In this document: positions 13,892 to 22,981 of the stretch, one piece after another
Position numbering within the stretch: position 1 is the stretch's first letter
How the letters are laid out: every line of letters begins with the position of its first letter
Assembly: GCF_035181385.1 (NCBI RefSeq)
Contig: NZ_JAXCJK010000001.1
Coordinates: forward strand, 434,001-498,000
DNA length: 64,000 nucleotides
Direction: 5' to 3'
Origin: Moraxella sp035181385
Lineage (GTDB): Bacteria; Pseudomonadota; Gammaproteobacteria; Pseudomonadales; Moraxellaceae
Made by a program: the position numbers and the translations under genes
The notes under the pieces: generated by a model
Databases searched by the model: none
Seen by the model: only the letters and a program-made list of their open reading frames with translations
Told to the model about the DNA's origin: nothing

Positions 13892-13960
13892 ATTAACCTG
13901 CCTACTCATCTGCCCCATCAAACAGATCTGGTGTGCTGTTTTGGCTGGGCGGTTGTTTGC
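13892..13960. repeat. 69-bp repeat copy 2 (genuine ogr 3' end)
   Basis: Second member of the direct repeat that starts at 13490; this copy includes the real stop (13902-13904) and last codons of ogr. Confidence 0.9.
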
Positions 13961-14156
13961 CTTGGGGCAGGCAGATGGCAGGGTCTGGCGTGGCAGATGG
14001 CGACAGCTCGCCATCGCACTCACAATGATAGGTGCCTGTCCAGCCACAAGATAGGTTTTGGCACTGCACCCACAGACGGCGAAGCAGTATATGCTCTGTT
14101 CTGCTGGTGCGGACTCGGACGGTTTTTTGTTTGCAATGTGGGCAGATCCAAGGCAT
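13902..14156 (-). CDS. ogr: Ogr/Delta-type late gene activator
   Basis: An 84-residue zinc-binding activator. CPHCKQ (Cys5, Cys8) and CQNLSC (Cys32, Cys37) form the Ogr zinc site (PF04606), and VRTSRTE and GYTG-like strands flank it. P2 Ogr binds a dyad (TGT-N12-ACA) centred near -55 of late promoters and recruits RNA polymerase through its alpha subunit. Matching dyads are found at six places in this prophage. It lies just after D, as in P2, at the end of the FI operon. The C-terminal tail is Pro/Ser-rich. Confidence 0.9.
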   Translation of the reverse strand: MPWICPHCKQKTVRVRTSRTEHILLRRLWVQCQNLSCGWTGTYHCECDGELSPSATPDPAICLPQGKQPPSQNSTPDLFDGADE

Positions 14157-14210
14157 TGATTTAAGCTCCTGTTTTTTTTTGCCATTATATCAAGAAATTT
14201 TTGTCAAAAG

Positions 14211-15476
14211 TCATTGCCTGATTGGTTTTTTAGCTTTGGCGTGTTGCTGTTTTTTGGCGGTGCGTGCTTGTCTTGCGTCTTTAGATTTTGGGTTTTTGCT
14301 GGTTTTAGATGATTTGGGTTTTTTGGGTTTTTTGTTCTTTTTGTCTTTATCGCCTACGGTGATGGGTGGTGTGGTCTCATCTGACTTGGATAATAGGCGT
14401 TCGCATTCAATGTCGCAGGTATAGCCTGCATCGTCCAGCTGATGCACGACATTGGTCAGCGTCCAATCTTGTGCGTCTATGCTGTCTTTTAGACCGATGA
14501 CGATGACAGGCATTTGTGGCATGAGCAAAGGGTCGCCATGAGCCAGCGTGTAGGACAGCCTTGCGGTGTCTCTGCGAGCTCGGCGGTAGGCAGCGATAGC
14601 GGCAGTGGTGGCACTTTTTTGGTCTCGATGCACATAGCGAATCTCACGGACGCTGTCATCTTCTGTGCCAACCAGCACAGGCACTTTTTGGTTTTTGGCG
14701 ACATCATAAAAATATGCTCGTACGCCTGAGATGCTGTCGGCGTTTTCGGTGTAGCGATGTCGGTCGCCCAAAGAGCGTGTAATGATCATGGTGGGCAAAG
14801 GCTCGCCAGAGACGCTCTCATGCACGCCAAGTGGCATCATGAGCAAAATATCATCTTTGATCATCGCTACTGCATCTAATTCTTCTGCAAGGCGTGTCAG
14901 CAGGCTGATGTCTGATTCGTTTTGGTCAAGATGATAGATGTCTTTGCCTGCCAGCTGTGGGTGAATCTTGGCGGTCAGTCCGTGTTCGTGGGCGATTTTT
15001 TTTATGATACTGCCAAGCGTGGTTTTTTGAAAACTCCGCTCTTTTTTTTGGCGAATGGTTTGTTTTAAATCGGCGGACATGGCTCGAATGATGAGCATAT
15101 CAGGCGTGCCTTCGTGGGTGATTTCATTGACAATGAACGCCCCTTTATAGACCAAAGATGTCGCATGATGACCCAAATACAGCTCAATGAACGCCCCCTT
15201 TAATGGTATTTGAATCGCCCCATCGTGGTCGGATAAGCCAAATTCAAGCGTGTCGGCTTCTAGCCCTCGGTTGTCGGTTAAGGTCAGGCTGACAAGGCGT
15301 GAATGAATGCCATCGGTCATATTTTGCCCGTTGATGATGAGCGACCAGATGGGCCGTGGATAATCATGCTCTGGCGTGTCTGTGGATAATACAGCAAAAT
15401 CTGCCCTTGCTTGCAGCACGGTTTTGCCCTGCTGTTTGAGTGCGTCTATGCGTGGATGCGTCATAGAATGTGTCAT
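14211..15476 (-). CDS. D: Late control protein D, baseplate hub
   Basis: P2 gpD family: tail hub protein that caps the tube under the spike; some members also affect late transcription. The 421-residue protein has the usual pattern, with TDTPEHDYPRPIWSLIINGQ near residue 35 and a VDxTDN-like LTDNRGLEADTLEF segment. The C terminus (about 45 residues) is an extra Lys/Ser-rich tail. The ATG at 15476 follows AGGAG; longer starts would run into U. Last-but-one gene of the FI operon. Confidence 0.9.
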   Translation of the reverse strand: MTHSMTHPRIDALKQQGKTVLQARADFAVLSTDTPEHDYPRPIWSLIINGQNMTDGIHSRLVSLTLTDNRGLEADTLEFGLSDHDGAIQIPLKGAFIELYLGHHATSLVYKGAFIVNEITHEGTPDMLIIRAMSADLKQTIRQKKERSFQKTTLGSIIKKIAHEHGLTAKIHPQLAGKDIYHLDQNESDISLLTRLAEELDAVAMIKDDILLMMPLGVHESVSGEPLPTMIITRSLGDRHRYTENADSISGVRAYFYDVAKNQKVPVLVGTEDDSVREIRYVHRDQKSATTAAIAAYRRARRDTARLSYTLAHGDPLLMPQMPVIVIGLKDSIDAQDWTLTNVVHQLDDAGYTCDIECERLLSKSDETTPPITVGDKDKKNKKPKKPKSSKTSKNPKSKDARQARTAKKQQHAKAKKPIRQ

Positions 15477-15498
15477 GTCAATACTCCTAAATCGTCTC

Positions 15499-15951
15499 TC
15501 AATTCTCGCCAAAACCGCCATCACCTTGTATGACAGCACCACCCTCAGCACGCAAGGTGTTATCTTTTAGGGTTTTTGGCGTGCTGATTTGTTTAAGTTC
15601 AATGGTAAATTCCACCTTTTTGGCTGTGCCATTTTTAAAAAATATGCTGTGCGTCTCGCTGATGGACTCAATCACATACTGCCCCCACACTCGGCCGTTG
15701 CCACATATGAGCGGATAGGCTCGGCCTGTGTCTGCCATGTCGGAGAGTTTGATCAAAGATTTTTGGTTGCCAAATTCTGGGACAATTGAGCCTGACAGCG
15801 TGATGGTATTCTCGCCACGCCCGATGAACTGATAGGCAGGCAAAGTACCGACACGGCTGTTGGATGCGTGTCGCCACTGGGTCTTTTGGACAAGCTGGTC
15901 ATAGGCGGCGGTGCTGATACGAAATACGAACATACCGATGATCATCATCAT
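15499..15951 (-). CDS. U: Tail terminator/completion protein U
   Basis: P2 gpU family (PF06995), 150 residues: FRISTAAYDQLVQKTQWRHA and RVGTLPAYQFIGRGENTITLSG are diagnostic. It interacts with the tape measure and baseplate at the tail tip. It lies between T and D in P2 order. Several Met codons at the start make the exact first residue uncertain. Confidence 0.9.
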   Translation of the reverse strand: MMMIIGMFVFRISTAAYDQLVQKTQWRHASNSRVGTLPAYQFIGRGENTITLSGSIVPEFGNQKSLIKLSDMADTGRAYPLICGNGRVWGQYVIESISETHSIFFKNGTAKKVEFTIELKQISTPKTLKDNTLRAEGGAVIQGDGGFGEN

Positions 15952-15985
15952 AAGCTATCTCCTTGGTTTTGTTTGGGTATTTTGG

Positions 15986-18900
15986 TTAATCGGTCAATCT
16001 GGCACGATGGCGTGCGGATAATTTTGCTTGATGTTTTTGGATTTCTTCACGCACTCGCATGGCCAGCGTGCGTTCGTCCATGCCTTTGTCTGCGTTGATG
16101 GTGATGGAAAAATGAGTGGTTCCATGATCAATATTGCTGTGCGTTGCTGATGTTGCCATCATTGCTGGTGCTGACTTGGCCAGCGTCATGGTGGCAGGCT
16201 TTGGGGTGTTGTCTTTGACATCAAGCAGTGGTACAGAATGCAACAGATGCTGTACCATGGGGCTTTTGGACATCGTGGGGGCAAGCACACGCACCAAATC
16301 ACCAGCCAAGCCTGTCTGCTTTGTCATGGTATTTATGTTGGTCATCTTAGCCACCTGCCCTACCACCGCTGGCTGACTTAAATAATCCATCACACCGCCA
16401 TAGGTCTTTTTAAGCGGTTCAAAACGGCGGGCAATCCCTACTGTCATGCCGTCCATGATATGACCACCAATGCTACGCATGACACGGCTGGGGCTGTGAA
16501 TGGCCATGCTTTTTTTTGAAAAACTTGGTATGTAGGAATTGACGGTTTTCCATAGGTTTTTTAGGCTCTCAAAGCCTGAACTGATGCCACCGATTAGACC
16601 GCCCATGATGTTTGCTCCGATGCTACGCATTGTTGCCCCAAGTCCAGACAAATACCCCAGCACCGCACGAAACACCGACATGATGGCAGACAAAATCGCA
16701 TTGTTGCCAAAAACAGCAACCAAACCATGCCAAGCGTTGCCAACATTAGAGCAGATTTCGCCTACTTTGGCAGACAGCACGACTTTGGCAGATTCAAATT
16801 CGGCTTTGGCAGACTCCCACAAACTGCCTGCCTTTTTACTGATGGTGGTTTTGGCAGATTCAAAACCACTTACCAAAGACGACCAAAAACCCTCACCAAA
16901 GCCTGCCACACCTTGATGTGACTGCTTAGATTGAAACACACTCCAAAAATCATTCCACAGCTTGGCGACCTTGTCTTTGTACTGTGTGATTGTCGCCACT
17001 ACTGTGTCAAATTTTGCCCCAAGACCAGAGAAAATATCGCCAATGCTGACTTGTCCATCAAACAGATCTGTGATGTTTTGCCAAATGCCTTTTAATAGAT
17101 GCCAAGCGTTGTCAATCGGTGCGGTCAATAGCAAAAACGCCTTTGCCAAAAATTTGCCCACCGCCTGACCCATACTGCGTGCGTTGCCTTCGCCTGCTTG
17201 TGTCAGATTAAAAAAGTCTGCCAAATGGTCAAACACTGGCATAATCAACGAGCTAAGCTTGTCAAATGCCGCACCAATGCCATCAAAAATCGGCTGTAAT
17301 GGAGCAAACCCCTCTTTGATGCCCTCCCAAACACCTGCAAAAAATGCCTTGATTGGCTTCCAGTATTTATAAATCAAAAAAGCACCGCCAGCAATCGCTG
17401 CTACCACCCAAGTCAGTGGGTTGGTCAAAAGTGCCATACTAAACGCACGCACACCCCATGATGCCAGTACAAACCCTTTACGCACCATGCCAAACAAGCT
17501 GGATATAGATTTAAGACCGCCAATCACAGGACCAAGCAGCGTCTTAAACGCACCGCCCAATCTCAACGCATCAACAGACGCTTTGGCGATCATCAGATTC
17601 AGCCCTGCAAAGGGCATCACCAACAATGCCACCGCCCCAGCCACTGCCGTGATTGCCGCCAAAACACCCATCACACCCACCGCCGCCATCGCCAGATATT
17701 TAGCAATCTGTGGGTTTGCCTGTATCCATGCACTCACTTTGTCAATGATGGCAGAAAAACCATCAGCAATCTTGCCCACCACAGGCAATAAATGCTTGCC
17801 AAAATCTTTGCCCAAGTTTTGTAATTTGACTTTGGCTCGTTCAATCTTGGCAGCTGTGGTTGAAGTTGCGGCGGTGTATTCATCATCAGCAGAGCCACCG
17901 ACTTTATTTTTATCCTTTAGGTCAAAGGCATAGCTTTGGAACTTGGTTGGGTTATTCATCATCTGCGTCAATACAGGCAAGGCCTCATCACCGCTGATGG
18001 TGGCGGCAAATGCCAGCCTTTGTTCTTCTGGCAGTTTGGTCAGCAGATGAATGTATTTGCTGATGGCCGCTTGTGGGTCTTTGAGCATATCTACCGCCAT
18101 CTGCTCGGCAGTTGTTCCTAGCGTCTTCCATGCTTTTTGTGCAGATTTGGTGGCAGATGTTCCTTTGGTGAGTGATTTGATGATGTTTTTTAGGCCTGTG
18201 CTGGCATTTGATGGATCAATACCAGACAAAGAGGCCCCCATCGCTGCGACCAGCTCACCAGAGACGCCAGCGGCAGCACCGACAGAGCTGACTCTTTGCA
18301 CCACTTCTAGGATATGGGCGGCGTTGTTGGTGGAGTTGTTGCCCAGATAGTTGATTTGGTCGGCCAGATGCTCCACCTCATTTTGCGACAGCTTGAGCGT
18401 GGAGCGAAGCTCGGCGATGGACTGACCCACATCAGATGCTGCCATGTCCCATGCTACCGAAATCTTGGCGGTGGATTTGGCAAATCGTATCAGCTCATTT
18501 TTGGCAATGCCCCCTTGGGCACCGTTTGCGACAATGGCAGCGACATCAGCAAAACTCTTGCCCAATTGATTGGACATTTGGGTCATCTGTGCTTCAAACT
18601 GATGATATTCTTGGGTAACTTTGCCATCAATTTTTAGCCCATCAACGACCTTGGCGACATCTGCCATAGACTTTTCGCCATCGATGGCAAGTTTGATGGG
18701 GACATTTATGGCACCAGCGGTTTGCTTGCCAAGCTGGTAGGCACCTGTTGCCACCATCAGGGCATTTGTGGCACGCTTTTTGGCCAAATCCCAGCGGTCT
18801 TGAGCTTTTTGTAATTTTTCTAATTTGGCTTGTTGTTCTTGTAGCGATGCGTTTGTCTTATCAATGTTTGTACGAATTTTACTCTGCACATCGGCAAAAC

Positions 18901-19291
18901 TCTTACCCCCAAAACCTGCCTGATTGAGTTCTTGGCGATAGGCAAAAAGTCTATCTTTACCTTTGCTGACGGCATTTTGTAGTTTTTTAGTTTCTGATTC
19001 AGCCTTTTTTAGTTCTTGTGCCAACCGCTTGCCACCGCCTTTGGCCAGTTGCTGCTGCAAGGCGGCGACTTTTTTGCGATTATTGTCCAAGGCTTGACTG
19101 TTTTTTTCAAACTCGGCTTTAAACTTGATGAATTGGTCGTTTTTAAGCTGAAATTTTTCCAGTTTGGCCAATTTCTTTTGAGTGTCAGAAATATTGGACT
19201 GTAATTTTTTGGCAGCCGAACCCATTTTTTCTAAGGCAGAAGATAATTTATCATTACCCTGAAAATTGACATTTAAAAATAAAACACTCAT
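15986..19291 (-). CDS. T: Tail tape measure protein T
   Basis: The 1101-residue tape measure sets tail length. Residues 10-190 are coiled coil (AAKKLQSNISDTQKKLAKLEK, KLEKLQKAQDRWDLAKKRAT). A TP901-type tape-measure core follows (FAKSTAKISVAWDMAASDVGQ). Hydrophobic spans near 545-640 (MAAVGVMGVLAAITAVAGAV, WVVAAIAGGAFLIYKYWKP) are usual for proteins that may reach the inner membrane at DNA entry. It starts shortly after E/E' with the small plus-strand gene 19356 lying opposite the gap. Confidence 0.93.
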   Translation of the reverse strand: MSVLFLNVNFQGNDKLSSALEKMGSAAKKLQSNISDTQKKLAKLEKFQLKNDQFIKFKAEFEKNSQALDNNRKKVAALQQQLAKGGGKRLAQELKKAESETKKLQNAVSKGKDRLFAYRQELNQAGFGGKSFADVQSKIRTNIDKTNASLQEQQAKLEKLQKAQDRWDLAKKRATNALMVATGAYQLGKQTAGAINVPIKLAIDGEKSMADVAKVVDGLKIDGKVTQEYHQFEAQMTQMSNQLGKSFADVAAIVANGAQGGIAKNELIRFAKSTAKISVAWDMAASDVGQSIAELRSTLKLSQNEVEHLADQINYLGNNSTNNAAHILEVVQRVSSVGAAAGVSGELVAAMGASLSGIDPSNASTGLKNIIKSLTKGTSATKSAQKAWKTLGTTAEQMAVDMLKDPQAAISKYIHLLTKLPEEQRLAFAATISGDEALPVLTQMMNNPTKFQSYAFDLKDKNKVGGSADDEYTAATSTTAAKIERAKVKLQNLGKDFGKHLLPVVGKIADGFSAIIDKVSAWIQANPQIAKYLAMAAVGVMGVLAAITAVAGAVALLVMPFAGLNLMIAKASVDALRLGGAFKTLLGPVIGGLKSISSLFGMVRKGFVLASWGVRAFSMALLTNPLTWVVAAIAGGAFLIYKYWKPIKAFFAGVWEGIKEGFAPLQPIFDGIGAAFDKLSSLIMPVFDHLADFFNLTQAGEGNARSMGQAVGKFLAKAFLLLTAPIDNAWHLLKGIWQNITDLFDGQVSIGDIFSGLGAKFDTVVATITQYKDKVAKLWNDFWSVFQSKQSHQGVAGFGEGFWSSLVSGFESAKTTISKKAGSLWESAKAEFESAKVVLSAKVGEICSNVGNAWHGLVAVFGNNAILSAIMSVFRAVLGYLSGLGATMRSIGANIMGGLIGGISSGFESLKNLWKTVNSYIPSFSKKSMAIHSPSRVMRSIGGHIMDGMTVGIARRFEPLKKTYGGVMDYLSQPAVVGQVAKMTNINTMTKQTGLAGDLVRVLAPTMSKSPMVQHLLHSVPLLDVKDNTPKPATMTLAKSAPAMMATSATHSNIDHGTTHFSITINADKGMDERTLAMRVREEIQKHQAKLSARHRARLTD

Positions 19292-19355
19292 GACTTACCT
19301 TGACTTTGATTGAATAAAACTTTAATATGACTAAAAATCAGCAAAAAAAAATGAC

Positions 19356-19658
19356 ATGACAGACAGACTCAGTAAACGCCTTCGTTGGCAGTTTGAGCAA
19401 GATGCCAAGCAAAAACAGCCACCAGCACCCACCACACAAAAAGTATTGGCTCACAGCACAAAAAGCATGGCAGAGGCCGAACGCACCATCGCCAGATACA
19501 ATGAATTTGTTATCAATCGCCCAAGCAATGCCCGCCTAATCGCCCAAGGAGCCGCCGATGGTTTGGTATGGCTTGGTATTTTGGTTGGTTGGTTCTTCAT
19601 TGTTTGCATCTCATTGTTGGCCCAGCTGAGCATTTTGGCTGGATTTGGTATCATTTAG
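19356..19658 (+). CDS. Small membrane protein opposite the tail operon
   Basis: A 100-residue protein on the strand opposite the FI operon. The N-terminal 60 residues are hydrophilic and basic (MTDRLSKRLRWQFEQDAKQK); residues 68-95 form one long hydrophobic segment (LVWLGILVGWFFIVCISLLA). It has its own terminator. Such antisense-placed single genes in tail operons are often lysogenic-conversion morons. No clear promoter was seen and the family is unknown. Confidence 0.55.
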   Translation: MTDRLSKRLRWQFEQDAKQKQPPAPTTQKVLAHSTKSMAEAERTIARYNEFVINRPSNARLIAQGAADGLVWLGILVGWFFIVCISLLAQLSILAGFGII

Positions 19659-19676
19659 TGTGCCATCAGTCATCAT

Positions 19677-19709
19677 AAAAAACCCCACCAATCGGCGGGG
19701 CTTTTTTTA
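19677..19709 (+). terminator. Terminator between 19356 gene and E'
   Basis: CCCCACC and GGCGGGG pair (one mismatch) followed by T7, next to the stop of E'. It can serve the plus-strand gene; the reverse direction has an A-run that could serve the other strand less well. Confidence 0.8.
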
Positions 19710-19868
19710 TGATGGCTGATGGCGTTCTATCGCCAAAGCGTTCCAATCCATCAGCTCATCAATCGTAAAATCAGCACAATCAGCCAGCGTCCAGCCGAAC
19801 ACCACCGCCAGATTGGCGACCACCTCTTCTACTCGTCTGGGGTATCCATACCTTCTTCCGCCAAAAAA
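19707..19868 (-). CDS. E' extension made by -1 frameshift
   Basis: In the -1 frame from the TTTTTTG heptamer (19868-19862) the sequence reads FFGGRRYGYPRRVEEVVANL then AVVFGWTLADCADFTIDELM and stops at 19709-19707. This is the P2 E' sequence type (a 'VVAxLAVVFxW' motif), a tail chaperone domain made only as the E+E' fusion. It has no start of its own. Confidence 0.85.
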   Translation of the reverse strand, partial: FFGGRRYGYPRRVEEVVANLAVVFGWTLADCADFTIDELMDWNALAIERHQPS

Positions 19869-20113
19869 CCGACCACTTCACCCACCAAAAAGGTAAAATC
19901 AGTGATTTGCATTCTTTCTAATGCTGGCTGTGGAATGCTTGGGCTGGTAACTCTTGGAATGAGCTTTAACAGCTCTTCGGTGTCCATATTGAACAACTTG
20001 GTTAAGCTGATGCCTTTTAGATGACTGACAAAAGGCTTGTTCACCGTGATGTCATTGATGGTGTTGTCGCCAAGCTTGACGCCGTGCGTTAGGGTGATTT
20101 GTTTGCTTGTCAT
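19829..20113 (-). CDS. E: Tail assembly chaperone E
   Basis: A 94-residue P2 gpE-type tail assembly protein (KQITLTHGVKLGDNTINDIT, then ISLTKLFNMDTEELLKLIPR). It is translated together with E' by programmed -1 slippage at TTTTTTG near its 3' end, the same strategy as P2 E/E' and lambda G/GT. The E and E+E' products help load the tape measure during tail assembly and are not in the virion. Position between FII and T matches P2. Confidence 0.9.
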   Translation of the reverse strand: MTSKQITLTHGVKLGDNTINDITVNKPFVSHLKGISLTKLFNMDTEELLKLIPRVTSPSIPQPALERMQITDFTFLVGEVVGFLAEEGMDTPDE

Positions 20114-20179
20114 AGGTCTTATCCTTTTAAAAATAAAAAAAAAGTAAAATTACCACCAGCCAATGGCGGCAATTGTTGA

Positions 20180-20695
20180 TTACGCACCGATGTTTTTGCG
20201 GTGTTCGGCAAGCATATCCTTGCCATTGACATTCTCGATCATGTTGGGAATGTCAATCTCAATGACCACCTTGCCATCAATGGTCAGCTTGTAATAGCTC
20301 CAGATGGTCTTGATGGTGATTTCGGTGTCCTCGCCAGACTGTGCTGAGCCTAGGTCAATCTCTTCATGGCGACCACGCACGACAATCTCTACGGCGGTGG
20401 TTCTGCCTGTGTCGTCCTGCTGATAAGAGCCTGCAAAACGCAAACCCACACCAGCGACTGTCGGCGTGCCAAACTGCTCTAATACCGTCTGATCAATACC
20501 GCCTAATTTCCATTCAAATTCTGTGATGTCGTCTGACAAGCCCAAATCCACCTTGACCGAGCCATTCATGCCACCGCCACGCCAATCCTCAAACTTGCGA
20601 CCCAGTTTTGGTAGCGTTACTTCGCCTGTCTGCCCAAGATAGCTATTGCCTTCGTTGAACAGGTTCATCAGTTTTAATTTTTTTGGTAAAGCCAT
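20180..20695 (-). CDS. FII: Tail tube protein FII
   Basis: The 171-residue P2 FII family tube subunit: MALPKKLKLMNLFNEGNSYLG, then VKVDLGLSDDITEFEWKLGG and RGRHEEIDLG. It forms the inner tail tube inside the contractile sheath. It lies 14 bases after FI. Confidence 0.93.
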   Translation of the reverse strand: MALPKKLKLMNLFNEGNSYLGQTGEVTLPKLGRKFEDWRGGGMNGSVKVDLGLSDDITEFEWKLGGIDQTVLEQFGTPTVAGVGLRFAGSYQQDDTGRTTAVEIVVRGRHEEIDLGSAQSGEDTEITIKTIWSYYKLTIDGKVVIEIDIPNMIENVNGKDMLAEHRKNIGA

Positions 20696-20709
20696 TGTTA
20701 GCTCCTAAA

Positions 20710-21876
20710 TCATGCGTTGATACGACCAGCAAACTCCGTCAGATAGCTGTCGGTGATGCGTTGGCGTAGGGTTAAGTTTTCCAAAGGCGGCACTGGCGTA
20801 TAGTCATAATCAATGCGTAGTTGCCCATCTTTGAGCGTCTCTTTGCTGTTTAGCTCTGGGTCGTACCAACAGCTACCATCAATGATGTAGCCTTGTGCCT
20901 TTAAGTCACGGAATTTGGCATTGATGCCCTCGATGATGTCACGGATTAAGCTTGGGTGCATTGGCTTATCTACCGCCCACATATGAGCTTCTGCGATGGT
21001 GTCAGCCAGCACTTGTGCGGTGCGAGTGTAATTTTCAAACGCAAACAATGGGTCTGCCGAACAAGTACGAGACCCCCAAAAACGAAAGCCGTCTCGCCCG
21101 ATGAGCGTGGTTACTTTGTTTTGGTTCAGATAGCCTGCATCGGTGGCAGACGACTGCAACTGAAAATAAACATCTTTAGAAATGCCTGTAACACCATTGA
21201 CAGGGACATTAGACAGCGTTTTATGCCAGCCGACCTCAGCATCAAGCTTGGCACGCAGACCCAACGCATACGCCACCGCTGGTGTGGCTGCGGTGGTTTT
21301 TTTGACGGTATCATACGCCAAAAACTCAGGCCAGATCACCATCATCTCACGAGAGCCGTGCGTGTCTTTGTAGGCTTTGGCCTCCTCTTTGGTATTTGCC
21401 CCATGTGCCGACACATAAGCAAACGCTCTTAACTGCTGGGCAAGTGAGCCTAATGCTGTCGCTACCGCTGGCGTATCTAGCCCTGGTGCACCTAGGATAC
21501 GAGGCTTAACGCCCAATTTGGCTTCGGCGGTCAAAAGTGCCTTCATGCCTGTATAAACGCCATTTTCTGTCGTACCGACCACCGCCGATGACTGGGTAGG
21601 TTCATCTTCAGATGCTGCCACACGCACCACCACCGTGATGGCGTTGGTCTGATCGGCGATGGCTTGTAGCGACTTGGCCAGCGTGCCTTGTTTGCCTGCT
21701 TTGCCGATGGCAGATTGCACATTGGTGATGAGTACGGGCGTATTTTCTGGGAAAAATTGAGCATCAGCATCTGTTGCTGTGCCAATCAGGCCAATCACCG
21801 CAGTAGATACGGTACGAATCGGGCGTGTGCCTTCATTAATTTCCAGCACTTTGACGCCATGATGATAATCAGTCAT
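20710..21876 (-). CDS. FI: Tail sheath protein FI
   Basis: The 388-residue contractile sheath subunit: HHGVKVLEINEGTRPIRTVS at the N terminus, GAPGLDTPAVATAL, FWGSRTCSADPLFAFENYTR and the C-terminal DYTPVPPLENLTLRQRITD are family hallmarks. First gene of the minus-strand FI operon; its late promoter lies at 21975-21914. Confidence 0.95.
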   Translation of the reverse strand: MTDYHHGVKVLEINEGTRPIRTVSTAVIGLIGTATDADAQFFPENTPVLITNVQSAIGKAGKQGTLAKSLQAIADQTNAITVVVRVAASEDEPTQSSAVVGTTENGVYTGMKALLTAEAKLGVKPRILGAPGLDTPAVATALGSLAQQLRAFAYVSAHGANTKEEAKAYKDTHGSREMMVIWPEFLAYDTVKKTTAATPAVAYALGLRAKLDAEVGWHKTLSNVPVNGVTGISKDVYFQLQSSATDAGYLNQNKVTTLIGRDGFRFWGSRTCSADPLFAFENYTRTAQVLADTIAEAHMWAVDKPMHPSLIRDIIEGINAKFRDLKAQGYIIDGSCWYDPELNSKETLKDGQLRIDYDYTPVPPLENLTLRQRITDSYLTEFAGRINA

Positions 21877-21913
21877 GCAGACTCCTTAAATGGTCAAAAT
21901 CAAAAACACCCCT

Positions 21914-22012
21914 AGCATAACCGCCCCCATCACAAAAATCCTGCCCCAAATGTTGTAAATGCACGATTTACAACATTAACCATGCCACTTATCGGATTTT
22001 GGTGGTTAAGAT
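21914..22012. promoter_or_regulatory. Divergent late promoters FI/V with Ogr box 1
   Basis: TGTTGTAAAT-GCACG-ATTTACAACA at 21951-21975 is a perfect dyad. On the minus strand TATGCT (21919-21914) puts the FI start near 21907, 56 bases from the dyad centre. On the plus strand TAAGAT (22007-22012) puts the V start near 22019, also 56 bases away. No -35 hexamers are evident, as expected for activator-dependent late promoters. Confidence 0.8.
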
Positions 22013-22043
22013 AGAGCAGTTTTTTTGATTTGAGCCTTTATTC

Positions 22044-22619
22044 ATGAGTCACGACATCATACGCCGACTAGAAAATCTGATTCGCATTGGCACGGTTGCT
22101 AGTGTGGATCATGCCACAGCACGCTGTACAGTAGATTGCGCTGGCATTGTTACCGCCCCACTGCCGTGGCTGACACTGCGTGCTGGCACGGATCGCACTT
22201 GGGACGCACCCACAGTAGGCGAGCAAGTGCTGGTACTGGCAGCAGGTGGCGAGATGATGCAGGCGGTGGTATTGATGGGGCTGTATCATGAAGGCTGTGT
22301 TGCCCCAAGTGATCAGCCAAACATCAAAACTCGCCATTTTGAAGATGATTGTACCATCAGCTATGACACCAAAGCCCACGCTTTGAGTGCGATTTTGCCA
22401 GATGGTGGCAGTGTGGTCATCACCGCCAAAGCTGGCGTTACCATCAATGCCAAAGCTGGCGTTACCATCAATGCCAAAGGCGGAGCAACCATCAATGGCG
22501 ATACCCAAATCAACGGCACACTCAAAGCCACTGGCGATGTGGTGGCAGGCAGCATCAGCCTACAAAATCACAAACACCGTGAGCAAGGCGACCGTGCATT
22601 GACCTCAGGAGCGATGTGA
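22044..22619 (+). CDS. V: Baseplate spike protein V
   Basis: The 191-residue P2 gpV family membrane-piercing spike. The N-terminal OB-fold part contains IRIGTVASVDHATARCTVDC and LPWLTLRAGTDRTWDAPTVG. The C-terminal part is a short beta-helix built from repeats (GVTINAKAGVTINAKGGATI). First gene of the V-W-J baseplate operon. Confidence 0.92.
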   Translation: MSHDIIRRLENLIRIGTVASVDHATARCTVDCAGIVTAPLPWLTLRAGTDRTWDAPTVGEQVLVLAAGGEMMQAVVLMGLYHEGCVAPSDQPNIKTRHFEDDCTISYDTKAHALSAILPDGGSVVITAKAGVTINAKAGVTINAKGGATINGDTQINGTLKATGDVVAGSISLQNHKHREQGDRALTSGAM

Positions 22620-22963
22620 TGATCAGCAGACATGACGGACAAGTGATGGGGCATCTTGACCAAATCCGCCAATCCATCACCGACATATTAACCACGCCCA
22701 TCGGTAGCCGTGTCATGCGTCGTGAATATGGCTCACTGCTACCAGAGCTGATTGACAGACCGCTAGATGATGTACTGATTTTGCAAGCGTATTCAGCGAT
22801 TTATACCGCTCTTTTGCGATGGGAGAATCGTGTCATCATCGAGGCGATCAGCATAGAGCAAGTCAGGCAAGGCGTGCTTGTGGTGCGACTGTACGCCCAC
22901 CTTGCCAATCTTGGTAAGCTTGGCAGTGATGGCGTGATTGACATCAGCCTAGCATTAAATTAA
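22619..22963 (+). CDS. W: Baseplate wedge protein W
   Basis: P2 gpW/T4 gp25-like, 114 residues: DQIRQSITDILTTPIGSRVM and REYGSLLPELIDRPLDD are diagnostic. I chose ATG at 22619, 7 bases after AGGAG; a GTG 3 bases earlier is an alternative. It overlaps the V stop. Confidence 0.92.
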   Translation: MISRHDGQVMGHLDQIRQSITDILTTPIGSRVMRREYGSLLPELIDRPLDDVLILQAYSAIYTALLRWENRVIIEAISIEQVRQGVLVVRLYAHLANLGKLGSDGVIDISLALN

Positions 22964-22981
22964 ACAAAGGAAACATAGACA

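Noticed and set aside
13802..14164. Long plus-strand frame opposite ogr
   Set aside because: Antisense shadow of the Cys-rich zinc-finger gene; ogr has family motifs, this frame has none.
17421..17933. 170-codon plus-strand frame inside T
   Set aside because: Antisense to the tape measure gene; the Ala/Pro/Thr-rich composition follows from reading the T coding strand backwards.
20956..21432. 158-codon plus-strand frame inside FI
   Set aside because: Antisense shadow of the tail sheath gene without any recognisable motif.
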